Below are positions 26,834 to 36,188 of a DNA stretch of 64,000 nucleotides, piece by piece. The notes beneath the pieces are model-generated. The model saw only the letters and a program-made list of their open reading frames with translations. It made no database searches and was not told where the DNA came from. Source of the DNA: Fodinibius salsisoli (GTDB lineage: Bacteria; Bacteroidota; Rhodothermia; Balneolales; Balneolaceae); assembly GCF_026229185.1 (NCBI RefSeq), contig NZ_JAGGJA010000003.1, forward strand, positions 1 to 64,000. The letters are read 5' to 3'. A program made the position numbers and the translations under genes. Every line of letters begins with the position of its first letter. Positions within the stretch are counted from its first letter, which is position 1.

Positions 26834-26992
26834 TTATTTTTCAACCGTTTTTATTTCTTTATTCTTCTTTTCTTCCTGTTCTTTCTTCCACTCCTTATAT
26901 ATTGCTAAATGATCTTTATACATATCATAGACGCAACGTGTGCATCCGCTGCCGCAACAGTCTGTAGGTAGTGGGGGTTCCGGTTTTTTCAT
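26834..26992 (-). CDS. Oxidoreductase-like small Cys protein
   Basis: 52 residues starting MKKPEPPLPTDCCGSGC, followed by TRCVYDMYKDHL and a Lys/Glu-rich tail. PxPP...DCCGSGCxxCVYDxY is the signature of the 'oxidoreductase-like, N-terminal' domain (PF09791), found in small bacterial proteins and in mitochondrial homologues. Four clustered cysteines suggest metal or iron-sulfur binding. It is upstream of and probably co-transcribed with the SUI1 gene. Confidence 0.8.
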   Translation of the reverse strand: MKKPEPPLPTDCCGSGCTRCVYDMYKDHLAIYKEWKKEQEEKKNKEIKTVEK

Positions 26993-27085
26993 AATTATCG
27001 AAGATAGGCTACTTGCAGCTGTTTATCAAAGGGCATTTTGTGGGCAATAATTGTAAAGGAGAGGATGCAGGTTGGTGCGTCCTTT

Positions 27086-28537
27086 TTAGACTTCCTGTAA
27101 TTTCCACTTACCTTTTTTAAAGAGATAGATACCTAAAATGCCAAGCATCGACTCGGCGACAACGATCGACCAGAAAACCCCGCTTTCTTCCATCTCTAAG
27201 CTGAGCGCTAATCCCCAGGCCAGGGGAATCTCAATAATCCAGAAACAGATAAAGTTCAAATAGGTAGGGGTCATAGTGTCTCCGGCACCGTTAAAAGCTT
27301 GCGTCATGATCATTCCCCAGGAATAGAAGAAATAGCCTGCACTTATGATGCGCAAACATTGGGCGCCAATAGCTATCACTTGCTCTTCATCGGTAAAAAG
27401 CATGACCAACTCAGGGGCAAAGATATAAAAGGAAAGGCCTATACATACCAGGAAAGCCATGTTTATGAATGCTGTGATCCATACGGACTTTTCCGCTCGC
27501 TGAGGCTGATTGGCCCCTAAGTTCTGCCCCACAAGTGTTGCAGCTGCATTACTCATGCCCCAGGAGGGAAGTAAGGAAAAGATGATAATACGGATGGCGA
27601 TGGTATATCCAGCCAGAGCCTCGCTGCCAAATTCGGCCATGATACGCATCAGGCCAATCCAACTAGAAGTAGCAATAAGGTATTGCCCGATGCCTCCCAG
27701 TGACAGCCTCACCAGCCGTTTGATGATAGGCCAATTGACAATCCAATGCCGAAGTTCCAGCTGAATACGGCTTCCTTTAATATGCAGTCGATACATTTGG
27801 TAAAGGACCCCCAATCCGCGTCCGATGGTTGTAGCAACAGCCGCACCGGCTACGCCGAGTTCAGGGAAGGGACCAATCCCAAAAATAAATAATGGATCCA
27901 GAACAATATTCAATAGGTTTGCTATCCAGAGCACACGCATCGAGATTGCAGCATCTCCGGCTCCCCTGAAGACCGCGTTAATGATGAAAAGGAGCATTAC
28001 TACAGCGTTCGCTGTAAAGATAATGGTTGTATAACCCGACAGTTCATTGATGATGACAGGAGAGGCGCCCATTAAGCTGAGCAGCATGTCGGAGTAAAAC
28101 AGGCCCAACAGCGCAATCGGTAAGGAAACCGTAAAACCAACAATAATGGCTTGGACTGCAGCTTTGGCCGCTTTATAAATTTTCTTTTCACCTGTTCGAC
28201 GGGCGATAAGGGCGGTCGTTGCCATACTGAGACCAATAGCAATGGCATAGACTAAGGTAAGCATTGATTCTGTAAGGCCCACTGCCGCTACCGCTTCCGG
28301 ACCCAGCTTGGCCACAAAGAAGATGTCAACTACGGCAAAGACTGATTCCATCGCCATTTCCAAGACCATGGGGATAGAAAGCAACAGAATAGCCTTGCCG
28401 ATGCTGCCTTGCGTAAAATCATATTCAACCCCTTTGATGGAATTCTTAATGTCTGTCCAAAGAGTAGAATGCTCATTGGATTCAGCATCCTCATTGGGCG
28501 GCTCTTTGTCTTGATATATGTTGCCTTCTTGCTTCAT
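27086..28537 (-). CDS. MATE-family multidrug efflux transporter
   Basis: 483 residues with about twelve membrane segments in two similar halves, after a hydrophilic N-terminus of about 45 residues. Typical MATE features: GKAILLLSIPMVLEMAMES at the start of TM1, VGLTESMLTLVYAIAIGLSMATTALIAR, and FRGAGDAAISM with the matching FNGAGDTMTP in the second half. It exports cationic compounds with Na+ or H+. Confidence 0.9.
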   Translation of the reverse strand: MKQEGNIYQDKEPPNEDAESNEHSTLWTDIKNSIKGVEYDFTQGSIGKAILLLSIPMVLEMAMESVFAVVDIFFVAKLGPEAVAAVGLTESMLTLVYAIAIGLSMATTALIARRTGEKKIYKAAKAAVQAIIVGFTVSLPIALLGLFYSDMLLSLMGASPVIINELSGYTTIIFTANAVVMLLFIINAVFRGAGDAAISMRVLWIANLLNIVLDPLFIFGIGPFPELGVAGAAVATTIGRGLGVLYQMYRLHIKGSRIQLELRHWIVNWPIIKRLVRLSLGGIGQYLIATSSWIGLMRIMAEFGSEALAGYTIAIRIIIFSLLPSWGMSNAAATLVGQNLGANQPQRAEKSVWITAFINMAFLVCIGLSFYIFAPELVMLFTDEEQVIAIGAQCLRIISAGYFFYSWGMIMTQAFNGAGDTMTPTYLNFICFWIIEIPLAWGLALSLEMEESGVFWSIVVAESMLGILGIYLFKKGKWKLQEV

Positions 28538-28688
28538 GAATCAAAGGAGTATAAATAGAAGGCAGTATAATTAATATTTAGGAAGGGGGAGAACTATTTT
28601 TATGAATATCTGGATATTACAAGAGCTCAACCTGCATTAAATGTTAATACTGCAGACTGAGCTCCTATAGTTTTAAAAGAGAGGGGGA

Positions 28689-29291
28689 TCAGCTTATCTC
28701 GCCGACATAGGCGTCCGGACGTTTGGTCTTGAGATCATACCCATGGAAGGAATAGTTTTTAAGGTGCCACATAAACCGCTGTATTTTAGAGTCGGGCAGT
28801 GTAAAAGAAACAATGGATTGTGCTGCCCGCCGGAGCGTTTTATCAGCATCGGTATATTCATCAATATCTACAACGACAAGGCCATTAAACTCTTGGACTT
28901 TTTTAATGAAATAGCGCTCCTGGGGCGTTGCATACTTTACCCGGGAATGCGAGTTGCCTGTATAAGCACCACAAAGCTTATCGCCATTTTTAAAGTATAG
29001 AATTACGTTGGATTGATCGATTTGATTAAAAAGGGCATCCAGCCGTTCAAAAGTAGCCGACTCAATTTTGGATACGAATTCTTTTGTATTGATGATCTTT
29101 ACTTGCCGATCCAGTTTTTGAGCAATTTCATCGAGCGCCTTTTGTTTGTTGGGTTTATAAAATCCCAAAAAAAGCGATAGGTGATGTTCTTTTTTATCGG
29201 CTGTTCGGCTAAGTTCATCTTTCAGGTCTTTAAACCCTTGGTCACCGAAAGTGACATTCTGGAAGGTTGAATCAGGAGTTTGAATATCCAT
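28689..29291 (-). CDS. Catalytically degenerate AAA+ ATPase-like domain
   Basis: 200 residues. The pattern lines up with VCP/CDC48-like AAA+ domains: FLGFYKPNKQKALDEIAQKL stands where Walker A (GPPGTGKT) should be; VILYFKNGDKLCG replaces Walker B (ILFFDEADALFG); ATPQERYFIKKVQEFNGLVV matches the sensor-1 region (ANQEVSYLLQRIEDYNGLVI); RRAAQSIVSFTLPD matches RRFQSIVHFPMP. Lys of Walker A and the DE of Walker B are missing, so ATP hydrolysis is very unlikely. It could be a regulatory or scaffolding subunit. This is my own alignment by eye. Confidence 0.6.
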   Translation of the reverse strand: MDIQTPDSTFQNVTFGDQGFKDLKDELSRTADKKEHHLSLFLGFYKPNKQKALDEIAQKLDRQVKIINTKEFVSKIESATFERLDALFNQIDQSNVILYFKNGDKLCGAYTGNSHSRVKYATPQERYFIKKVQEFNGLVVVDIDEYTDADKTLRRAAQSIVSFTLPDSKIQRFMWHLKNYSFHGYDLKTKRPDAYVGEIS

Positions 29292-29440
29292 AACTAAAAC
29301 TTAAAAATGCTGCAGGCAAAAATTAAATTTCTAATTACGGTGTGATAGGCCACGCAGGAAAGGCTAACCTAAATATTTTCAACACCATGTAAAATATAAG
29401 CTAAATATAAAAAATACTTCCCGGCAGAACAGATATAAAT

Positions 29441-30472
29441 TTATTCCATTATAAGTTCGTCAAAGCCCGGAGACTTTCTAATATCAATATCCTCATTCTT
29501 TTTATATTCTATGCGTAACATTATGGCGGACTTACCATTAACAAATTCCATTCCCTTATCCACACCTAACACACTAATTGCAGAGGCATAGCTATCGGCC
29601 GTTATGCCATCAGGGGCTACAACAGTCACCATACTTTGGTCGGTCAGGCCAAGTCCGGTGTGTGGATTAATAATATGAGAGTATCGTTTTCCATTGATCA
29701 TGACATGTTGGAACAGATCTCCGGACGTAGCTATCGCACAGTTTGACAGTTCGAGTGTTAGCCATTTGCGGCTACCATCCCGCTTGTGGGCGGGGATGGT
29801 CACTGTCCATGCTTTTTTCCCGGGAGGAGGGTCGCCCAGCCGAATGTCGCCTCCGGCATCAACGAGAACAGAATGGAGCCCCACTTCTTTTAACATCCGG
29901 AGCATTTCATCGGCAGCAAATCCTTTGGCAATGCCTCCAAGATCAAGTTGCATGCCAGGTTGAGTTAGTGCTACGGAATGGGAAGGCCTATCAATACTGA
30001 GATGCTGGTGTCCCACACGATCCTTTACCTGCTTAAGTTCTTGCGAGGAAGGTAGTTCTGGATTATCAGCTCCCCTGATCTTTCGCCATAAAGACACGGC
30101 CGGCCCAATGGTTACATCAAAAGCACCATCTGTCGCTTTGGCCAATTTCTGGGCTTTATTAAGTACTAAAAAGAGGGTAGAATCTACAGCAAAGAATTGA
30201 TGGGTCCCTGATTTAGAAGAAAGCTGGTTCAGGTTGCTTTTGGGATCATAATCACTGAGAATACTATTTAAGGTATCTGCCCGATTGAATGCACTTTCTT
30301 GAGCTACATTAGCTATAGAATCATTGGGCGCATAGAATATGAGCTTGAATGTGGTTCCCATTTGGCGGCTCTCAAACTCATACCGTTGAAGCGACTGAGC
30401 GTGAGCCTTTGGATGTGGTATAATGATCAGCAGAGAAAGTATTACAAATAAGCAGTTAAACCGTAGGTTCAT
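29441..30472 (-). CDS. apbE: FAD:protein FMN transferase
   Basis: 343 residues from the ATG at 30472, which gives MNLRFNCLFVILSLLIIIP...AHA-Q, a normal signal peptide; the frame is open to 30565 but this would overlap tadA. ApbE features: RQMGTTFKLIFYAP, DPKSNLNQLS, GAFDVTIGPAVSLWRK, LDLGGIAKGFAADEM, DAGGDIRLG, ATSGDLFQ, HIINPHTG. It attaches FMN to Thr residues of partner flavoproteins such as NqrB/RnfG outside the membrane. Confidence 0.9.
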   Translation of the reverse strand: MNLRFNCLFVILSLLIIIPHPKAHAQSLQRYEFESRQMGTTFKLIFYAPNDSIANVAQESAFNRADTLNSILSDYDPKSNLNQLSSKSGTHQFFAVDSTLFLVLNKAQKLAKATDGAFDVTIGPAVSLWRKIRGADNPELPSSQELKQVKDRVGHQHLSIDRPSHSVALTQPGMQLDLGGIAKGFAADEMLRMLKEVGLHSVLVDAGGDIRLGDPPPGKKAWTVTIPAHKRDGSRKWLTLELSNCAIATSGDLFQHVMINGKRYSHIINPHTGLGLTDQSMVTVVAPDGITADSYASAISVLGVDKGMEFVNGKSAIMLRIEYKKNEDIDIRKSPGFDELIME

Positions 30473-30507
30473 TAATTCGTTTTGTAAATAGGAATTGGGA
30501 GTTGAGA

Positions 30508-30999
30508 TCAAGCATGACCATTCTGTGACGAGCGCCGCTCTTGGAAAAATTTCTTTAGAATCCATTCACAATCTTGTTCCATAAATCCATGTAAAACTTC
30601 TGGTTGATGATTAAGCTGGCTGGAGCCTGCAATGTTGAATACGCTGCCACAGCTGCCGGCCCGGGCATCCAGTGCACCAATGACAATGGTATCAACTTTC
30701 GACCAGACCAACGCTCCCGCACACATAGGGCAGGGCTCAAGCGTGACATACAGTGTGCAGTCGGTTAGGTATTTTTGTCCCAATGTAGAGCAGGCCGCTG
30801 AAATCGCCAGCATCTCTGCATGGGCGGTCGGATCATTTAACCGCTCTGTTTGATTGTATCCCTTACCGATGATGGCATCATCATGGACCACCAGTGCACC
30901 CACCGGCACTTCTTTTTCTTCATAGGCCTGCTCCGCTAAAAAGAAGGCCTGTTGCATATAGCGGAGATGTTTCTGTGCTCCTGAAATATCAGACTTCAT
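30508..30999 (-). CDS. tadA: tRNA adenosine(34) deaminase
   Basis: 163 residues of the cytidine/deoxycytidylate deaminase fold. The zinc and catalytic motifs are HAEM (about residue 61) and PCPMCAGAL (about residue 92). ARAGSCGSVFNI also matches TadA. It converts A34 to inosine in tRNA-Arg. It lies upstream of apbE in the same direction. Confidence 0.9.
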   Translation of the reverse strand: MKSDISGAQKHLRYMQQAFFLAEQAYEEKEVPVGALVVHDDAIIGKGYNQTERLNDPTAHAEMLAISAACSTLGQKYLTDCTLYVTLEPCPMCAGALVWSKVDTIVIGALDARAGSCGSVFNIAGSSQLNHQPEVLHGFMEQDCEWILKKFFQERRSSQNGHA

Positions 31000-31155
31000 A
31001 TTAATTTGCTTCCTTGGGTTTCAAATAGGTATTATCAATATCAAAATTTCAATATAAACGGCTTTTACAAAATAGGCCGGCCACCATGGGCCAAGTACTG
31101 AATGACACGTCGTCGTTTTGCAAAAAGTCTCAATAAAATAACGAAGATAATGGGA

Positions 31156-31698
31156 ATGGACGAAGTTAGACAACAAATTATTGCATTATTGCATGACAAT
31201 ATTCGGAATATAGCAGATTTCCCCCAAGAGGGCATTCAGTTTAAAGATATTACTCCTTTGTTGAATAATCCCGATACGCTGGAACTGACCTCACAGGTTT
31301 TAGCCCGACCATTTCGGCATATGGATATTGATTATGTAGTCGGATTGGAGTCGCGGGGATTTCTTTTCGGAACCAACCTTGCACAGGACCTTCACGCCGG
31401 CTTTATCCCCATTCGGAAGCCCGGTAAGTTGCCTGCTGAGACACTTTCTGCTACCTATGATCTCGAATATGGTACGGATACACTGGAAATCCACAGAGAT
31501 GCTTTTTCGGAGGGTGATCGCATATTGATTCATGATGATTTAATTGCAACCGGAGGGTCGGCCACAGCGGCTGCAGAGCTGGTAGAAGGTTTGGGGGGAA
31601 AAGTTGCCGGCTATTCCTTTATTGCTGCTATTGAGGCCTTAGAAGGCAAAAAGAAGTTGCCGGGTGGCGCTCCAGTTGAAATACTTCTTCAACTTTAA
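31156..31698 (+). CDS. apt: Adenine phosphoribosyltransferase
   Basis: 180 residues from ATG 31156 (ATG 31150 and 31102 also in frame; 31156 matches the family length best). Signatures: DFPQEGIQFKDITPLL, VVGLESRGFLFG, FIPIRKPGKLP, and the PRPP loop RILIHDDLIATGGSA. It salvages adenine to AMP. Confidence 0.95.
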   Translation: MDEVRQQIIALLHDNIRNIADFPQEGIQFKDITPLLNNPDTLELTSQVLARPFRHMDIDYVVGLESRGFLFGTNLAQDLHAGFIPIRKPGKLPAETLSATYDLEYGTDTLEIHRDAFSEGDRILIHDDLIATGGSATAAAELVEGLGGKVAGYSFIAAIEALEGKKKLPGGAPVEILLQL

Positions 31699-31854
31699 GA
31701 TATAGCCGTAAACAGAAATCGGATGCATGTGACACAGATAAAGCCTTAAATATCCTTAAGATCAATGCTGGAACAAATTTACCTCTAATTACTATAAGGT
31801 ATTGTATCCGCTCGTTGGTGCGGAAAATTACAATTAAAATAGAGATATGTTCAC

Positions 31855-32352
31855 ATGAAATATTATACGAAGGCTTGCGCCGGCATTCTTATATTTGCCG
31901 TTGTTTCAGTTATTGGCTGTAAGCAGTCAATGGTTATCAGTAAGGTAGATTATTCGCAGCCCATCGAATCGGTTATAACACCGGATGAAGATGGTACGGT
32001 TGAAGATATTAAACATGGACTGAAGTTCAATATTCTTCCAATACAGTACAAAGAGACACAAGACACATCCTCTGTAACGACTTCGGAAATACGGTACATC
32101 AGGGGCTCAAAGGGGTACTATTATCTCACTGCACCTACTTACAAAAACGTGTATATGATGTCATCCGAAGAAGCAGAGCTTAAGCTTCTGGAGACCTTCC
32201 CAATTAAGGAACCCGGCATTGACAAACCGGCTTTTAATCAACGCGAAGGCTATATTCAGCTGGTTAACCGCACAACCGGGGAGCAATATCGACTTACGCC
32301 CGAAGGGATGGTTCAAGAGCAAACCGGAACCGAAATGATAGAGGGACAATAG
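31855..32352 (+). CDS. Hypothetical lipoprotein
   Basis: 165 residues. ACAGILIFAVVSVIGC is a lipoprotein signal. The mature part is about 145 residues, beta-rich and without known motifs. It is two bases from the next gene, so both probably belong to one envelope-related operon. Confidence 0.7.
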   Translation: MKYYTKACAGILIFAVVSVIGCKQSMVISKVDYSQPIESVITPDEDGTVEDIKHGLKFNILPIQYKETQDTSSVTTSEIRYIRGSKGYYYLTAPTYKNVYMMSSEEAELKLLETFPIKEPGIDKPAFNQREGYIQLVNRTTGEQYRLTPEGMVQEQTGTEMIEGQ

Positions 32353-32354
32353 TT

Positions 32355-33602
32355 ATGAAAAATGTTATAAGCTTATTATTCAGCGTTTTTCTGTTGATCT
32401 CGACGACACAAAGTTTTGCTCAGCAGCAAGAGCTATCGGATTATGAGATACAGAAAAACTTTAAAACCGAGTTTGCCAAGTATAAAAATCAAATTGACAC
32501 CGTTGCTGTTGCAGACAGTGCTGAAGCAATTTTACAGCGTGTTCAGGCTTTAGACAGCACCTACCAGGATCATGAAGAGCTGCTCAATAAATCATTGTAT
32601 CCGGATACTTATGAGCAACAGATCCAGGAACTCAGGCAGGCTGCCATGATGGCTTCAAACCGGCTCCAAAAAATGCAGCAGCAGGACGAACAGCTCACAA
32701 ACCTTCATCTCCGCCTGTTGGCCTACCAGGAACATGTGATAGAGCTGACCAAAGACGCTGATTCGCTCCGCCTGGCTATGCAAGAGTCCATTGAGAGTGA
32801 AAAGCAGCTTTCGGGCATGGTTCGCAATTACCGTCAAAACCTGGAAGAACGAGACGAGCTTATTTTAGCTTTCATTGATTCTACCGTTGTCGCCTACCAG
32901 CAGATGGATTTGGAAGCTCTCCAGGATCTTGAGAACCTGGATGGCCGAAACCGGATCAACTCAGATGGGGATGCTCTGAAGATGATTCAGGACATTTCTG
33001 CTGAGAATTTGGGCATTCTTAAAGAGAATAGCAGTAAGCTCCGCCTCGCAGATTATATGCGTATGCATACGGTACAACAGCGGTTTGAGCAGATGTGGAG
33101 CCGAATGGGGACCAAAATTACAGAAGTATATGGCGGAAATGATGCCGAAGAAATTGCCCAGAATATTGACCAAAACCTGGCCGAATGGGATAAGTTGCTG
33201 GAAGATAAAACATATACCACGCTACAGGATTCTCTGCAGGCCAAAGGACTCGAAATAAGCAGCTTCCAGAACTCTGAAGGTTTTTATAACTCCCTGAACA
33301 GCTATCTCGATCAAAAAATTGAGAAGAGCAGGAGTGATGCTTCGCAGGCTGATTACGAGCGCTTTCAGGCTTTTCAGGATTTTTGGAGTACCGTAGAGCG
33401 GCAGTGGAGCAGTCACTTCCAGGAAGCTAACATCATGTCATCTCCACAGATGGCCACCATCTCAGAGAAAACCGACACGTGGGCACAAAATGCCAAGCCC
33501 GAATCAAATATGATGTTGTACCTCCTGATTGGTGCCGTGTTGCTGGTTCTTATTTTTGGAGGACTTTTTATCCGGGAAAAACAAAGCACGAAGTCATCCT
33601 GA
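32355..33602 (+). CDS. Exported coiled-coil protein with C-terminal membrane anchor
   Basis: 415 residues. It begins with a signal peptide (NVISLLFSVFLLISTTQSFAQ), has long Gln/Glu/Leu-rich helices in between that suggest coiled coil, and ends with one transmembrane helix (MMLYLLIGAVLLVLIFGGLFI) and a short basic tail. Both ends thus anchor or target it to the inner membrane with a periplasmic helical body. The family is not recognised. Confidence 0.7.
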   Translation: MKNVISLLFSVFLLISTTQSFAQQQELSDYEIQKNFKTEFAKYKNQIDTVAVADSAEAILQRVQALDSTYQDHEELLNKSLYPDTYEQQIQELRQAAMMASNRLQKMQQQDEQLTNLHLRLLAYQEHVIELTKDADSLRLAMQESIESEKQLSGMVRNYRQNLEERDELILAFIDSTVVAYQQMDLEALQDLENLDGRNRINSDGDALKMIQDISAENLGILKENSSKLRLADYMRMHTVQQRFEQMWSRMGTKITEVYGGNDAEEIAQNIDQNLAEWDKLLEDKTYTTLQDSLQAKGLEISSFQNSEGFYNSLNSYLDQKIEKSRSDASQADYERFQAFQDFWSTVERQWSSHFQEANIMSSPQMATISEKTDTWAQNAKPESNMMLYLLIGAVLLVLIFGGLFIREKQSTKSS

Positions 33603-33621
33603 TAAAAAGACTTTGAATTCT

Positions 33622-33656
33622 AAAAGGGCACTTCTTACACAAGGAGTGTCTTTTTA
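33622..33656. terminator. Bidirectional terminator
   Basis: AAAAGGGCACTTCTT pairs with AAGGAGTGTCTTTTT with one mismatch and a 4-base loop, followed by AATTTTT. It lies between two convergent genes ending at 33602 and 33654. Confidence 0.7.
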
Positions 33657-34499
33657 ATTTTTGGTCTCCAACTGCTGGATTTTTCGTTCCTTTTCTTCAC
33701 GATTGGTCAAGTTATCATCAAAATTGAATAGTGCATCCTCCCATGAGCCATAGGTGGGATTAGGTAAAACAAACCACTTTTGCCCCCAATATTCGGAGTA
33801 TTCATCTATCAGTTGTTCCCGCTTTTGTTGAGGAATATCTTTGGCCGATAAAAAATCATTCAGATCATCACCAACCAGCATCAAAATTCTGTAGTTCGCC
33901 GCGACCTTAGCTCGTCTGTTTACTTTTGAGGAGGTCCAATCAGGCTGTTCATTTTTGCTCAAAATTCGATCTTTATCGGGTGATAAGGGGAACCCCAGTT
34001 TCTCTAAATTTCTCTGTGTTCCTTCTTCTACTGCAGCTTCTCTGTTTGTTATATAGAATATGGCAATGCCGTGTTGGTCGGCTTTTTTAAGGAAGGAGAG
34101 TGCCCCGGGAACCGGATCGGCCTGTGCTTCTATCACCCAATCATTCCAGGCTTCAGGATCAAAAGCGCTTTGCTGCTTAATCATCCGTGCTTGAAAGGGC
34201 GCATTGTTAAGCACCGTTTCATCCACATCTACGATAATAGCTGGCTCCATGGTAGCTACAGAGTCCACTGGCTGTTGCGTCTCTGCGGTCCATGCCGAAT
34301 CATTCAACGCTTTTTCCAGATGGTTTGAGGCCATTTTATAGATAGTGGTAGTCAATGCCTTGTACTCCGCTGCATTCTGTACCCAAAGTGTAGCAGAGGT
34401 GGTCGGGTGCTGTAAGACATTTGACGAATGACAAGATATCTGGGTTAAAATGATCACTAAGAACAGGAGAAGTTTTCGACGAATAAAAGTATTCCACAT
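33654..34499 (-). CDS. HAD-type acid phosphatase lipoprotein (class C / e(P4) family)
   Basis: 281 residues. A signal with lipobox TQISC is followed by the HAD domain: motif I VDVDETVLNN (about residue 94), then ITNREA (motif II region), and LVGDDLNDF (motif IV). This is the outer-membrane e(P4)/class C acid phosphatase pattern, a broad nucleotide phosphatase that releases phosphate or nucleosides outside the cell. Confidence 0.85.
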   Translation of the reverse strand: MWNTFIRRKLLLFLVIILTQISCHSSNVLQHPTTSATLWVQNAAEYKALTTTIYKMASNHLEKALNDSAWTAETQQPVDSVATMEPAIIVDVDETVLNNAPFQARMIKQQSAFDPEAWNDWVIEAQADPVPGALSFLKKADQHGIAIFYITNREAAVEEGTQRNLEKLGFPLSPDKDRILSKNEQPDWTSSKVNRRAKVAANYRILMLVGDDLNDFLSAKDIPQQKREQLIDEYSEYWGQKWFVLPNPTYGSWEDALFNFDDNLTNREEKERKIQQLETKN

Positions 34500-34532
34500 A
34501 GAAAAAATGTATTTGAATGAAACTTATGAGAA

Positions 34533-34684
34533 GGCTTTGTAAAAACTAACTTGTCATCTCCCGAGAATTCGGGATTCAGGATCTCTTTTTAAAGGCTACC
34601 AAAGCTATCTGAGGTTCTGTAACGAGTTCAGAATGACAAAGCCTGCCCCGACCACTGTCGGGGATGTGATAGTTTTACAAAGCC
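34533..34684. mobile_element. MITE-like element with terminal inverted repeats
   Basis: GGCTTTGTAAAAACTA (34533-34548) and TAGTTTTACAAAGCC (34670-34684) are near-perfect inverted repeats bounding a 152-bp non-coding segment. Inside are TGTCAT/ATGACA-type and CCCGAG...TCGGG palindromes. No coding frame. A non-autonomous element or a large REP-type structure fits. Confidence 0.6.
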
Positions 34685-34791
34685 ACTGATGAATCAATAT
34701 AACATAGCGAATTAAGACTACATTTTTTTAGCCAGAAAATTAATTCAGGAGATGATACAGTGCAGAATAACTTGTATACTTAAGGCCATTT

Positions 34792-35256
34792 ATGATGGAT
34801 CAAGTGACACTTATGAACAGCGAGTACGAACAGTTGAAAATTATAGGCCGGCTTGAACCTATCGACTTTCCGGAATGGGATATTTTCGATATCGATGCCA
34901 AGATAGATACCGGGGCCTATACTTCCAGCTTACATTGTCACCATATTGAGGCTTTTGAACGGGAGGGCAAACCCTATGTTAAGTTTAACCTGCTCGACCC
35001 ATCCCATGAGACCTATAATGATAAGTTGTTTAAGCTCCCGATTCATGCTACAAAATCAATCAAAAGCTCAAACGGCTCCATTGAAGAACGATATATTATT
35101 AAAACTATCATTCGGATAGCAGGTGAGGAGCTGGATATCGAATTATCTCTCGCAGACCGTTCAGAAATGCGCTACCCGGTCCTCATTGGACGTAAGCTTT
35201 TAAGCGGACACTTTTTGGTAGATGCTTCAAAGAATAATTTATCAACGAATGATTAA
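34792..35256 (+). CDS. RimB-like retropepsin-fold / 'ATP-dependent zinc protease' family protein
   Basis: 154 residues. Family motifs: [28 protein letters not shown] with the DTGA of retropepsin-like proteins, [15 protein letters not shown] and [17 protein letters not shown]. In Pseudomonas the related RimB removes glutamates added to ribosomal protein S6 by RimK. Its position directly upstream of a rimK-like gene supports that pairing. Start could also be 34813. Confidence 0.8.
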   Translation: MMDQVTLMNSEYEQLKIIGRLEPIDFPEWDIFDIDAKIDTGAYTSSLHCHHIEAFEREGKPYVKFNLLDPSHETYNDKLFKLPIHATKSIKSSNGSIEERYIIKTIIRIAGEELDIELSLADRSEMRYPVLIGRKLLSGHFLVDASKNNLSTND

Positions 35257-35273
35257 ACATAGATTTTTATTGC

Positions 35274-36188
35274 ATGCACATAGTTGTTTTATCACGAAAC
35301 TCTAACCTTTATTCAACTTCAAGGCTCGTAGAAGCGATTGAGGATGCTGGTCATACCGCTACGGTATTAGACCACTTGAAATGTGATATTGTCAGTGAAG
35401 AAGACAATCCATGTATCTTTTATCGTGGCACGAAAGTAACAGGAATCGATGCCGTTATACCACGCATTGGCGCTTCGGTGACTTTTTATGGCTCCGCGGT
35501 AGTGCGTCAGTTTGAGATGATGAAGGTTTTTACCGCCGTAGAGTCACAGGCTTTGGTACGTTCCCGGGATAAACTCCGAAGCCTTCAAATTATGGCACGA
35601 TCCGGAGTAGGAATGCCCAAAACGGTTTTTACTAACTACTCAACGGAAGTTAAAAAAATTATTGAATCGGTCGGTGGCCCTCCGCTTATTGTCAAATTAT
35701 TAGAAGGAACACAGGGTGTGGGTGTCGTACTTGCTCCGACATTCCAAGCCGCAGAATCTATCATTCAGGCTTTCCACAGTATGAAAGCGCGAGTAATTGT
35801 ACAGGAATATATCGCCGAGGCCAAGGGGGAAGATATTCGCGCCTTTGTGGTCGATGGTAAAGTTGTTGGTGCTATGAAAAGAACAGGCGAGGAGGGAGAG
35901 TTCCGATCGAACCTCCATCGTGGCGGTACAGGTGCGCTTATTAAACTGAGTGACAGAGAGCGTAAAACAGCCTTGATAGCCGCCGAGGCTATGGGGGTTT
36001 CCGTGGCCGGAGTCGACCTTTTGCAATCGGACCGGGGCCCTTTAGCCCTGGAAGTTAATTCATCGCCCGGACTTCGGGGAATTGAAGCTGCTACCGGAAA
36101 AGACATTGCCGGGAAAATTGTCAGCTTTATTGAACGGAAGGTGAACGCAAGAGCCTCAAATCCAAATTACCTTTCCCCAAATGCCTGA
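35274..36188 (+). CDS. rimK: RimK-type alpha-L-glutamate ligase
   Basis: 304 residues with an ATP-grasp fold. Visible motifs: [23 protein letters not shown]-type N-domain, [35 protein letters not shown], and the metal-binding [11 protein letters not shown]. It adds glutamates to the C-terminus of S6 or a similar substrate. It overlaps the next gene by 8 bases, so the three genes are translationally linked. Confidence 0.85.
   Translation: MHIVVLSRNSNLYSTSRLVEAIEDAGHTATVLDHLKCDIVSEEDNPCIFYRGTKVTGIDAVIPRIGASVTFYGSAVVRQFEMMKVFTAVESQALVRSRDKLRSLQIMARSGVGMPKTVFTNYSTEVKKIIESVGGPPLIVKLLEGTQGVGVVLAPTFQAAESIIQAFHSMKARVIVQEYIAEAKGEDIRAFVVDGKVVGAMKRTGEEGEFRSNLHRGGTGALIKLSDRERKTALIAAEAMGVSVAGVDLLQSDRGPLALEVNSSPGLRGIEAATGKDIAGKIVSFIERKVNARASNPNYLSPNA

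Noticed and set aside
30473-30565. Longer N-terminus for ApbE
   Set aside because: The extra 31 residues overlap tadA and precede a perfectly normal signal peptide that begins at 30472.
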